The position numbers and the translations under genes are program-made. The notes under the pieces are model-generated. The model saw nothing but the letters and a program-made list of their open reading frames with translations. It did no database searches and was not told the origin of the DNA. 64,000 nt of DNA, from the NCBI GenBank assembly GCA_050920955.1, contig JBPBQS010000159.1, forward strand, positions 1 to 64,000. The letters run 5' to 3'. Shown here piece after piece: positions 1 through 6,877 of the stretch (the stretch's first letter is position 1; each line of letters starts with the position of its first letter). The stretch comes from CAXSEF01 sp050920955 (GTDB lineage: Bacteria > Pseudomonadota > Alphaproteobacteria > Acetobacterales > Acetobacteraceae).

Positions 1-5
1 TGCTG

Positions 6-224
6 ATGTCCAAAGAAGACATGATCGAGTTCAGCGGCATGGTGATGGAGCTTCTGCCCAATGCCATGTTCAAGGTGAAGCTCGACAACGAACACACCAT
101 TCTCGCCCACACCAGCGGCAAGATGCGTAAGAACCGCATCCGCGTGCTCGCCGGCGACCGCGTGAACGTCGAGATGACGCCCTACGACCTGTCCAAGGGC
201 CGCATCACATTCCGCTTCAAGTAG
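6..224 (+). CDS. infA: Translation initiation factor IF-1
   Basis: Essential cytosolic factor that binds the ribosomal A site during initiation alongside IF-2 and IF-3. The 72-residue product matches the normal IF-1 length. It is a single S1-like OB fold with the family signatures EFSGMVMELLPNAMFKVKL near the N-terminus, HTSGKMRKNRIRVLAGDRV in the middle and the ending KGRITFRFK. The ATG lies almost at the window edge, so the promoter and ribosome site are not visible. It is followed by maf, a short RNase E/G-type gene and yacG, an order familiar from alphaproteobacteria. Assignment is secure. Confidence 0.98.
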   Translation: MSKEDMIEFSGMVMELLPNAMFKVKLDNEHTILAHTSGKMRKNRIRVLAGDRVNVEMTPYDLSKGRITFRFK

Positions 225-283
225 CGGCGGAGGCGGACCCTTCCGGGACGGAGCGCGCCCCGGACGAGCTGGCGCCGGGCGGG

Positions 284-862
284 GTGCGGGTCCGGGCGTC
301 GCTGGTGCTGGCGAGCGCCAGCCCGCGGCGGCTGCAGCTTCTCGCCCAGATCGGCGTCGTGCCGGACCGGGTCGTGGCCGCCGACATCGACGAGACTCCC
401 GGTCGCGACGAGCCGCCGCGCGTCTATGCCGAGCGCATGGCGCGCGAGAAGGCGCTGGCCGGCGTCGCGCCGGGCTCGTTCGTGCTGGCGGCGGACACCG
501 TGGTCGCGGTGGGGCGGCGCATCCTGCCCAAGGCCGAGACGGAGGCGCAGGCGGTGTCGTGCCTGGCGCTGCTGTCGGGGCGGCGGCACCACGTGCTGAC
601 GGCGGTGGTGCTGGTGACGCCCGAGGGGGCGCGCTCGGAGCGGGTGAGCGACAGCTCGGTGATCTTCAACCGGCTCACCGAGGCGCAGGTCGAGGCCTAC
701 CTCGCGGGCGGCGAGTGGGAGGGCAAGGCCGGGGGCTACGCGATCCAGGGGGCGGCCGCGGGGTTCGTGCGGTTCCTGTCCGGGAGCTACAGCGGCGTGG
801 TCGGGCTGCCGCTGTTCGAGACGGCGCAGCTCCTGCGCGGGCGTGGCTACCTCTCGCCGTGA
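284..862 (+). CDS. maf: Maf family nucleoside triphosphate pyrophosphatase
   Basis: Maf proteins hydrolyse non-canonical or selected nucleoside triphosphates to monophosphates and are linked to septum formation and nucleotide-pool cleaning. The 192-residue product starts VLASASPRRLQLL (the family ASxSPRR signature), has the acidic AADTVVAVG segment with the catalytic aspartate, the ILPKAETEAQA region, and the closing GSYSGVVGLPL motif. The start is GTG; no ATG fits upstream. It lies 59 bp after infA. Hairpin element E1 separates it from the RNase E/G gene. The subfamily (YhdE-like or YceF-like) cannot be decided here. Confidence 0.93.
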   Translation: MRVRASLVLASASPRRLQLLAQIGVVPDRVVAADIDETPGRDEPPRVYAERMAREKALAGVAPGSFVLAADTVVAVGRRILPKAETEAQAVSCLALLSGRRHHVLTAVVLVTPEGARSERVSDSSVIFNRLTEAQVEAYLAGGEWEGKAGGYAIQGAAAGFVRFLSGSYSGVVGLPLFETAQLLRGRGYLSP

Positions 863-890
863 CCGGGGCCTGACCTGACGCTTCCTTATA

Positions 891-948
891 TGTGCCGGTC
901 CAGGGCGGCTCGCCCTGGCGGGTCCAGGGCAGAGCCCTGGCCTTGCCT
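891..948. repeat. Hairpin element E1 (single arm)
   Basis: One arm of the window-wide hairpin family. The inner hairpin pairs 900-907 with 911-918 (CCAGGGCG/CGCCCTGG). The outer hairpin pairs 924-930 with 934-940 (CCAGGGC/GCCCTGG, loop AGA). They are joined by the GGGT side of the linker and end in the CCTTGCCT terminal box. It sits between maf and the RNase E/G gene, whose ATG follows 10 bp later. It has no CTTAAG core or second arm. Confidence 0.85.
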
Positions 949-957
949 CCTCTCCCC

Positions 958-2076
958 ATGACGGAACCGCTGCGCCTCCTGGCCGCGTCGTCGCCCGGCG
1001 AGACCCGCGTGGCGCTGGTGCGTGGCGCGGCGCTGCTGGCGTACGCGATCGAGCGGCCGGGCGTCCCGGATGGGGTGGGCGACGTGCACCGCGGGCGGAT
1101 CGCGGCGCGTCGGCCGGCGCTGGGGGGGAGCTTCGTGGCGCTGGAGGGTGGCGCGCAGGGGTTCCTGCCGGACAGCGAGGGGGCGCTGGGGCTGGCGGAG
1201 GGGGCGCTGCTCGGCGTGCGGGTCGTGCGCGCGGCGCAGGGGGGCAAGGGGCCTCGGCTTGGCGGGGCGCCGGGCGAGGGCGAGGCGGCGGAGGGCAGGG
1301 TCAGGCTGGTGTCGCGGGGGCCGGGCGCGCTGGAGCGGATGGCGCGCCTGTATCCGGAGGCGGGGATCGAGGCGGACGACGCGGCGCTGGCGGCAGGGGC
1401 GCGGGGGCTGCGGGCGGGGGGCGTGGCCGTGGTGGGGCGGGCGTTCCCGGAGGCGCTGGAGGCGGAGGTCGAGGGGCTGGGCGAGCCGGGGGTGGCGCTG
1501 CCGGGGGGGATGACGGCGAGCATCCACCCGACGCCGGCGCTGGTGGCGATCGACGTGGACAGCGGGGCGGCCAGCAACGCGCGTACGCCCAAGCCGGCGG
1601 CGCAGCGCGAGGCGAACCGGGCGGCGCTGCCGGCGCTGGTGCGCCAAGTGGTGCTGCGCAACCTGTCGGGCGCGATCCTGGTGGACCTGGCGGGGATGGC
1701 GGCGAGGAAGCGCGCGGCGCTGGGGCCGGAGCTGGCCGAGGCGCTGCGGGCGGACCCGCTGGGGGCGCGGCTGCTGGGGTTCACGCAGCTCGGGCTCGCG
1801 GAGATCGTGCGGGCGCGGGTGCACCCGCCGCTGCACGAGCTGCTGGCGGGGCCGCACGCGGCGGGGCTGGCGGCGCTGCGCGCGCTGGCGCGGGCGGTGG
1901 CGGCGGAGCCCGGGCCGGCGCGGGCGCTGCGGGCGGCGCCGGACGTGGTCGCGGCGCTGCAGGCGGACCCGGTGGCGCTGGGGGATCTTGCGCGGCGTGC
2001 GGGGCGGGCGCTGGTGCTGCGCAGCGACCCGGCGCTGGGGCCGGGGGGGTGGTCGATGGAGGTTGCCGGTGGCTGA
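958..2076 (+). CDS. Short ribonuclease E/G family protein
   Basis: Member of the RNase E/G endoribonuclease family, which cleaves single-stranded RNA in rRNA maturation and mRNA decay. The 372-residue product starts MTEPLRLLAASSPGETRVAL, like the RNase G N-terminus, and has an S1-like region (GDVHRGRIAARRPALGGSFVAL). The two catalytic aspartates appear in LVAIDVDSG and GAILVDLAGM. It is shorter than E. coli RNase G (489 aa) and shows no CPxC zinc-link that tetramerises RNase E. An upstream GTG at 892 would translate element E1, so the ATG at 958 is preferred. Its stop overlaps the yacG start, suggesting coupled translation. Confidence 0.88.
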   Translation: MTEPLRLLAASSPGETRVALVRGAALLAYAIERPGVPDGVGDVHRGRIAARRPALGGSFVALEGGAQGFLPDSEGALGLAEGALLGVRVVRAAQGGKGPRLGGAPGEGEAAEGRVRLVSRGPGALERMARLYPEAGIEADDAALAAGARGLRAGGVAVVGRAFPEALEAEVEGLGEPGVALPGGMTASIHPTPALVAIDVDSGAASNARTPKPAAQREANRAALPALVRQVVLRNLSGAILVDLAGMAARKRAALGPELAEALRADPLGARLLGFTQLGLAEIVRARVHPPLHELLAGPHAAGLAALRALARAVAAEPGPARALRAAPDVVAALQADPVALGDLARRAGRALVLRSDPALGPGGWSMEVAGG

Positions 2077-2224
2077 GGCGAAGTGCCCGATCTGCGGGCG
2101 GGCGGCGGTGGAGGCGGCGCGGCCGTTCTGCTCGAGGCGGTGCGCGGACGTGGACCTGGGGCGGTGGTTCAGCGGGACGTACGCGGTGCCGGGCGAGGAG
2201 GTCGTGCCGGACGAGGAGGAGTAA
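2069..2224 (+). CDS. yacG: DNA gyrase inhibitor YacG
   Basis: Small zinc protein that in E. coli binds GyrB and inhibits gyrase. The 51-residue product has the complete four-cysteine site: CPICGR near the N-terminus and CSRRC about 15 residues later. The family DLGRWFSGTYAVPG stretch and an acidic tail follow. The GTG start overlaps the end of the RNase E/G gene by 8 bp; a TTG two codons earlier is the alternative. The stop TAA is part of the boundary of element E2. Confidence 0.93.
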   Translation: MAEAKCPICGRAAVEAARPFCSRRCADVDLGRWFSGTYAVPGEEVVPDEEE

Positions 2225-2345
2225 GGCCGGGCTCTGCCCGGACCCGCCAGGGGCGAGCCGCCCCTGGACCTGCCTTACTTAGGGGATGCGTTCCAAGGGC
2301 GCAGCCTTTGGCGGAGTTTGAGGCGGAGCCTCAACCTTGCTTCCC
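2223..2345. repeat. Hairpin element E2 (two arms)
   Basis: Full element between yacG and pyrB. Left arm: CCGGGC-TCT-GCCCGG outer stem, ACCCGCC linker, CCAGGGGCG-AGC-CGCCCCTGG inner stem. The core is TTACTTAGG. Right arm: inner stem CCAAGGGC-GCA-GCCTTTGG (one G-T pair), GCGGAGT linker, outer stem TTGAGGC-GGA-GCCTCAA. It ends in CCTTGCTTCC. Its first bases overlap the yacG stop codon. Confidence 0.9.
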
Positions 2346-2402
2346 TTCCCCTGCCCCGCCCCTCCGGCTAGCGTCCGCGCCGTCACCGACCGGAACACGC
2401 CC

Positions 2403-3449
2403 GTGCTCGCTTCGCGCCACCTGCTTGCCATCGAGGGCATGCACCCGCCGCAGATCGGCGAGCTTCTCGACCTGGCCGAGAGCTACGTCCTGCTGAACCG
2501 CTCCGGCAAGACGCAGCGCGACACGCTGCGCGGCCGCACGGTGATCAACCTGTTCTTCGAGGACAGCACGCGCACGCGGACCTCCTTCGAGCTGGCGGGC
2601 AAGCGGCTGGGCGCGGACGTGATCAACATGTCCGTGTCGAACTCCAGCGTGAACAAGGGCGAGACGCTGCTCGACACGGCGGCGACGCTGAACGCGATGC
2701 ACTGCGACCTGCTGGTGGTGCGCCACGCGCAGTCGGGCGCGCCGTCGCTGCTGGCGCAGAAGGTCGGCGCGGCGGTGGTCAACGCCGGGGACGGCACGCA
2801 CGAGCACCCGACGCAGGCGCTGCTGGACGCGCTGACGATCCGGCGCCGGCGGGGGCGGCTCGCGGGGCTGACGGTGGCGATCTGCGGCGACGTGGCGCAC
2901 AGCCGGGTGGCGCGCTCCAACATCCACCTGCTCGGCACGATGGGCAGCCGGGTGCGCGTGGTCGGGCCGCCGACGCTGATGCCGGCCGAGATCGGGCGGC
3001 TCGGCGTGGACGTGTTCCACGACATGGCCGAGGGGCTGCGCGGCGTGGACGTGGTGATGATGCTCAGGCTGCAGCGCGAGCGCATGGGCGAGGGCGGGGG
3101 CGCGGCCCCGGTGCCGAGCGCGCGCGAGTACTTCCGCTTCTTCGGGCTGGACGCGGAGAAGCTGTCGCTCGCTGCGCCGGACGCGCTGGTGATGCACCCC
3201 GGGCCGATGAACCGCGGCGTGGAGATCGACAGCGCGGTGGCCGACGACCTGGCGCACAGCGTGATCCGCGAGCAGGTGGAGATGGGCGTCGCGGTGCGCA
3301 TGGCGGTGCTGGACCGGCTGGCGCGGCCGCAGGCGTCGGGCGGGGCGGGCGCGCAGGGCGTGGGGCGGGGCAACGCCAGCCTCGGCGTCGCGGGGCAGGA
3401 AGAGGACGACGAGGCCTGGAACGACAAGCCGTGGGGGGGCGAGTCGTGA
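2403..3449 (+). CDS. pyrB: Aspartate carbamoyltransferase catalytic chain
   Basis: Condenses carbamoyl phosphate and aspartate to N-carbamoyl-aspartate, the committed step of pyrimidine synthesis in the cytosol. The 348-residue product has the carbamoyl-phosphate loop FFEDSTRTRTSFELAGKRLG, the SVNKGETLLDT segment, GDGTHEHPTQALLDALTI and the late VMHPGPMNRGVEI motif. The GTG at 2403 gives a natural N-terminus (LASRHLLAIEGM); the longer frame opens with TTG inside element E2. A C-terminal tail of about 35 residues, rich in Gly and acidic residues, exceeds the usual length. The stop overlaps pyrC-prime by 4 bp, fitting an ATCase-pseudoDHOase complex. Confidence 0.96.
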   Translation: MLASRHLLAIEGMHPPQIGELLDLAESYVLLNRSGKTQRDTLRGRTVINLFFEDSTRTRTSFELAGKRLGADVINMSVSNSSVNKGETLLDTAATLNAMHCDLLVVRHAQSGAPSLLAQKVGAAVVNAGDGTHEHPTQALLDALTIRRRRGRLAGLTVAICGDVAHSRVARSNIHLLGTMGSRVRVVGPPTLMPAEIGRLGVDVFHDMAEGLRGVDVVMMLRLQRERMGEGGGAAPVPSAREYFRFFGLDAEKLSLAAPDALVMHPGPMNRGVEIDSAVADDLAHSVIREQVEMGVAVRMAVLDRLARPQASGGAGAQGVGRGNASLGVAGQEEDDEAWNDKPWGGES

Positions 3450-4816
3450 GCGACGTCCTGTTCGAGAACGTGCGGCTGATCGACCCGGCCAGCGGCACGG
3501 ACCGGGTGGGCGCGCTGCTGGTGCGCGACGGGCGGATCGCGGACCTCGGCGACAACCTGGGGCGGCCGGACGGGGCGGTGGTGGTGGACGGCACGGACTG
3601 CGTGCTGTGCCCGGGGCTGGTGGACATGCGCGCGGCGCTGGGCGAGCCGGGGCGCGAGTACCGCGAGACCATCGCGTCGGCGGCGCAGGCGGCGGCGGCG
3701 GGCGGGATCACCACGCTGGCCGCGCTGCCCGACACGAAGCCCGCGATCGACGACCCCGCGCTGGTCAGGCTGCTGCGCGCGCGGGGCGAGGAGACGGGCT
3801 CGCTCACGATCCTGCCGTACGGCGCGCTGACGGCGGGCTGCGCGGGCGAGCAGCTCGCGGAGATGGGCCTGCTGCGCGAGGCGGGCGCGGTCGCGTTCAC
3901 CGACGGGATGCGCGCGATCGGCAACGCCAGGCTGATGCGGATGGCGCTGGCGTATGCGCGCGGCTTCGGGGTGCGCGTCGTGGTGCACCCGGAGGAGCCG
4001 GCGCTGGCGGCGGGCGGGGCTGCGACGGAGGGGGAGCTTGCGACGCGGCTGGGGCTGCCGGGCATCCCGGCGGTCGCCGAGGCGATGCTGGTGGCGCGCG
4101 ACATCCGCCTGAGCCGGCTCACCGGCGGCGCGCTGCACGTCGCGCACGTGTCGACGGCGGAGTCGGTGATGCTGATCCGCCGCGCCAAGGGCGAGGGCGT
4201 GGACGTGACCTGCGACACCGCGCCGCCGTACTTCGACCTCAACGAGACGGCGATCGGCGACTTCCGCTCCTACGCCAAGCTGTCGCCGCCGCTGCGGCCG
4301 GAGAGCGACCGGCTGGGCGTGGCGGCGGGGCTGCTCGACGGCACGATCGACGCCATCGCGTCCGACCACCAGCCGCGCGACGCGGACGACAAGCGGCTGC
4401 CGTTCGCGCAGGCCTCGCCCGGCGGCTCGGGGCTCGCGACGCTGCTGGGGGTGAGTCTCGCGCAGGTGCACGGCGGCTCGCTCGGGCTGGCGGCGATGGT
4501 GGCGCTGCTCACCGCGCGGCCGGCGAAGGTGCTCGGGGTGGCGGCGGGGACGCTGGCGCGCGGGGCGGCGGCGGACCTGTGCCTGTTCCACCCGGAGCGG
4601 GCGTGGAAGGTCGTCGCCGGGCAGCTCCCGGGCAAGGCGCAGAACACGCCGTTCGACGGCCGCGCGCTGGAGGGCCGCGTGTTCGGGACCTGGAAGGCGG
4701 GGCGCCTGGTGTTCGCGCACCCCGGCGGGCCGGCGGAGCGGGCGCGGGCGTTCGCGGCGCCCGGCATGGCCGACGGGGCGCAGGGGCCGGACGGGGCGGC
4801 GGAGGTCGGGCTGTGA
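3446..4816 (+). CDS. Dihydroorotase-like protein without metal-site histidines (PyrC-prime/PyrX type)
   Basis: Class I dihydroorotase fold, 456 residues, encoded in a 4-bp GTGA overlap after pyrB. Active enzymes carry DxHxH near residue 60. Here the segment reads VDMRAALGEPG, so both metal-binding histidines are Arg62 and Ala64. The usual MPNT substrate-binding asparagine is also changed (LPDTKP). The later HVAHVST and SDHQP motifs remain. In Pseudomonas-type systems such inactive DHOases are structural partners that hold the ATCase dodecamer together, and the tight coupling to pyrB supports that role. A functional pyrC would then have to lie elsewhere. It may be annotated automatically as active dihydroorotase, which the sequence does not support. 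Confidence 0.9.
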   Translation: MSDVLFENVRLIDPASGTDRVGALLVRDGRIADLGDNLGRPDGAVVVDGTDCVLCPGLVDMRAALGEPGREYRETIASAAQAAAAGGITTLAALPDTKPAIDDPALVRLLRARGEETGSLTILPYGALTAGCAGEQLAEMGLLREAGAVAFTDGMRAIGNARLMRMALAYARGFGVRVVVHPEEPALAAGGAATEGELATRLGLPGIPAVAEAMLVARDIRLSRLTGGALHVAHVSTAESVMLIRRAKGEGVDVTCDTAPPYFDLNETAIGDFRSYAKLSPPLRPESDRLGVAAGLLDGTIDAIASDHQPRDADDKRLPFAQASPGGSGLATLLGVSLAQVHGGSLGLAAMVALLTARPAKVLGVAAGTLARGAAADLCLFHPERAWKVVAGQLPGKAQNTPFDGRALEGRVFGTWKAGRLVFAHPGGPAERARAFAAPGMADGAQGPDGAAEVGL

Positions 4817-5436
4817 CGGGCCTGCCGCTGCCGGGGCCGGGCAGCTACGCGGGCGCGGGGCTTCTGGTGGCGGTTCTCGCGTATCTCGCGGGGTCGGTGG
4901 CGTTCGGGCTGCTGCTGACGCGGCTGGCGGGGCTGGGCGACCTGCGCGCCGTCGGCTCGGGCAACATCGGCGCGACCAACGTGCTGCGCACCGGGCGGCG
5001 AGGGCTGGCGGCGGCGACGCTGCTGCTGGACGCGGCGAAGGGGCTGCTCGCGGTCGTGCTCGCGGGGTGGGCGCTCGGGGGTTGGGCTGCGGCGGTGGCG
5101 GCGGTGTGCGTCGTCGCGGGGCACTGCTTCCCGGCGTGGCTGCGCTTCCGCGGCGGCAAGGGCGTCGCCACCGGGCTGGGCGCGATGCTCGGGCTGGACT
5201 GGCGCGTGGGGCTCGCAGCCTGCGCGGCCTGGCTGCTGGCCGCGTGGCTGAGCCGGGTCTCGTCGGTGGGCGCGCTCGCGGCCATGGCGGCGGGGGTCGC
5301 GGCGGCCGGGCTGCTGATGGCGGGGGCGGGGTGCGCGGCGGCGGTACTGGTCGCGGCCCTGGTGGTGGCGCGGCACCACGGCAACATCCGGCGGCTCGCC
5401 GCGGGGACGGAGCCGAGGATCGGGGCGCGGGCTTGA
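4813..5436 (+). CDS. plsY: Acyl-phosphate glycerol-3-phosphate acyltransferase PlsY
   Basis: Inner-membrane enzyme that transfers acyl groups from acyl-phosphate to glycerol-3-phosphate, the first step of phospholipid synthesis. The 207-residue product is hydrophobic with about five membrane segments. It has the three PlsY motifs: GSVAFGLLLTRL with the following GSGNIGATNVLRTGRRG, the FPAWLRFRGGKGVATGLG loop, and RHHGNIRRLAAGTEPRIG at the C-terminus. The GTG start overlaps the pyrC-prime stop by 4 bp, so it belongs to the pyr operon. Element E3 follows directly after the stop. Confidence 0.96.
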   Translation: MTGLPLPGPGSYAGAGLLVAVLAYLAGSVAFGLLLTRLAGLGDLRAVGSGNIGATNVLRTGRRGLAAATLLLDAAKGLLAVVLAGWALGGWAAAVAAVCVVAGHCFPAWLRFRGGKGVATGLGAMLGLDWRVGLAACAAWLLAAWLSRVSSVGALAAMAAGVAAAGLLMAGAGCAAAVLVAALVVARHHGNIRRLAAGTEPRIGARA

Positions 5437-5437
5437 G

Positions 5438-5562
5438 AAGGAAGCATGAGGCGCTGCCTCAAACTCCGCCAAGGGAAGCCCCTTGGATGGCTTCCCTTAA
5501 GTCAAGGGATCAAAGGGTCCTCGGACCCTTTGCGGGTTTGGGCAGAGCCCATGCTTGCTTCC
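5438..5562. repeat. Hairpin element E3 (two arms)
   Basis: Full element between plsY and dprA. Left arm: TGAGGC-GCT-GCCTCA, ACTCCGCC linker, CCAAGGG-AAGC-CCCTTGG. The core is CCCTTAAGTCAAGGG. Right arm: CAAAGGGTCC-TC-GGACCCTTTG, GCGGGTTT linker, TGGGC-AGA-GCCCA. Ends are GGAAGCA and TGCTTGCTTCC. This is an antisense version of the common two-type arm combination. Confidence 0.92.
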
Positions 5563-5575
5563 TGGCTTTCGCCCC

Positions 5576-6844
5576 GTGACGCCTTCGGAGGAGCTGGACC
5601 GGCTGCGCCTGGCGCGGACCGAGGGCGTGGGGCCGGTGACGTTCCGGCGCCTGGTGGCGCGGTTCGCGACGGCGGCGGAGGCGATCGACGCGCTGCCCGG
5701 GCTGGCGCGGTCCGGCGGGCGGGCGGAGGCGCCGCGCGTGCCGGGGCGCGACGAGGCGGCGCGGGAGCTGGAGCGGCTGGCGCGGCTGGGCGGGCGGATG
5801 CTGTTCCTGGGGGGCGCGGGGTACCCGCCGCTGCTGGCGCTGCTGGCGGACGCGCCGTCGGCGATCGCGGTACTGGGGGACGTGGAGTGTCTGTCGGCGC
5901 GGGCGGTGGGGCTGGTGGGGGCGCGCAACTGCTCGACGAACGGGGAGCGGATGGCGGAGGCGCTGTCGACGGACCTGGCGGCGTCGGGGCTGGTGGTGGT
6001 GTCGGGGCTGGCGCGGGGGATCGACGCGGCGGCGCACCGCGGGGCGATGCACGTGGGGCGGACGGTGGCGTGCGTGGCGGGGGGGCTGGACTGCGTCTAC
6101 CCGGCGGAGCACGCGGGGCTGCAGGCGGAGGTGGCGGCGCACGGGGCGGTGGTGGCGGAGTCGGCGCTGGGGGTGGCGCCGCAGAACCGGCATTTTCCGA
6201 AGCGTAACCGGGTCATCGCGGGGCTGTCGCTGGGGGTCGTGGTGGTGGAGGCGGCGCTGCGGTCGGGGACGCTGATCACGGCGCGGCTGGCGCAGGAGCT
6301 GCACCGGGAGATCTTCGCGGTGCCGGGCTCGCCGCTGGACCCGCGGTCGCGGGGGTCGAACGACCTGATACGGCAGGGCGCGTGGCTGACGGAGTCGGCG
6401 CAGGACGTGCTGGCGAACCTGCCGGACCACGGGCCGGCGCTGGGCGGGGGGCACGAGGCGGAGCCGGAAGCGGACCCGGGCGAGGCGGGTGCGGGGGGAG
6501 GAACGACGGGGCCCGAGCCTGCGGTGTCGGCCCCTGCCCGGCCGCGACGGGGCGCGGGGCTGCTGCGGCGCGCGGGGCGCTCCGGGGTGGGCGACGCTGC
6601 GGGCGGGAGCGTGCCGGACGGCGGCGAGGAGGGGGGGCGCGGCGGCCGGGACGGGGCGGGCGGGGTGCAGGCGGCGGTGCTCGCGTGTCTCGGCGTGTCG
6701 CCGACGCCGGTTGACGAGGTGGTGCGCCGCTGCCACTTGTCCGCGTCTGCCGTCTCGTCCGCGCTGCTGGAGCTTGAGCTCGCCGGCCGGATCGAGACCC
6801 TTCCCGGGAACCGGGTTTGCCTGCTGATCGACACGGGGCCCTAG
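5576..6844 (+). CDS. dprA: DNA processing protein DprA
   Basis: Cytosolic recombination mediator that binds incoming single-stranded DNA and loads RecA during transformation. The 422-residue product has an N-terminal helix-hairpin region (GVGPVTFRRLVARF) and the Rossmann-like core with VGARNCSTNGERMAEAL, SGLARGIDAAAHRGAM, GGLDCVYPAEH and FPKRNRVIAGLS. A GSPLDPRSRGSNDLIRQGA segment follows. A low-complexity Gly/Ala/Arg linker of about 90 residues leads to a C-terminal winged-helix domain (PTPVDEVVRRCHLSASAVSSALLELELAGRIE). GTG at 5576 is preferred; the longer frame begins in element E3. The linker is longer than in most DprA proteins. Confidence 0.95.
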   Translation: MTPSEELDRLRLARTEGVGPVTFRRLVARFATAAEAIDALPGLARSGGRAEAPRVPGRDEAARELERLARLGGRMLFLGGAGYPPLLALLADAPSAIAVLGDVECLSARAVGLVGARNCSTNGERMAEALSTDLAASGLVVVSGLARGIDAAAHRGAMHVGRTVACVAGGLDCVYPAEHAGLQAEVAAHGAVVAESALGVAPQNRHFPKRNRVIAGLSLGVVVVEAALRSGTLITARLAQELHREIFAVPGSPLDPRSRGSNDLIRQGAWLTESAQDVLANLPDHGPALGGGHEAEPEADPGEAGAGGGTTGPEPAVSAPARPRRGAGLLRRAGRSGVGDAAGGSVPDGGEEGGRGGRDGAGGVQAAVLACLGVSPTPVDEVVRRCHLSASAVSSALLELELAGRIETLPGNRVCLLIDTGP

Positions 6845-6877
6845 CACGCTGATGAGGCTGTGGCCCGAGGGTACTGA

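Noticed and set aside
892..957. Longer N-terminus for the RNase E/G gene (also 2337 for pyrB, 5555 for dprA, 13981 for rpmG, 48361 for the exporter ATPase)
   Set aside because: The extra codons translate hairpin elements and give peptides with no family counterpart; internal starts give natural N-termini.
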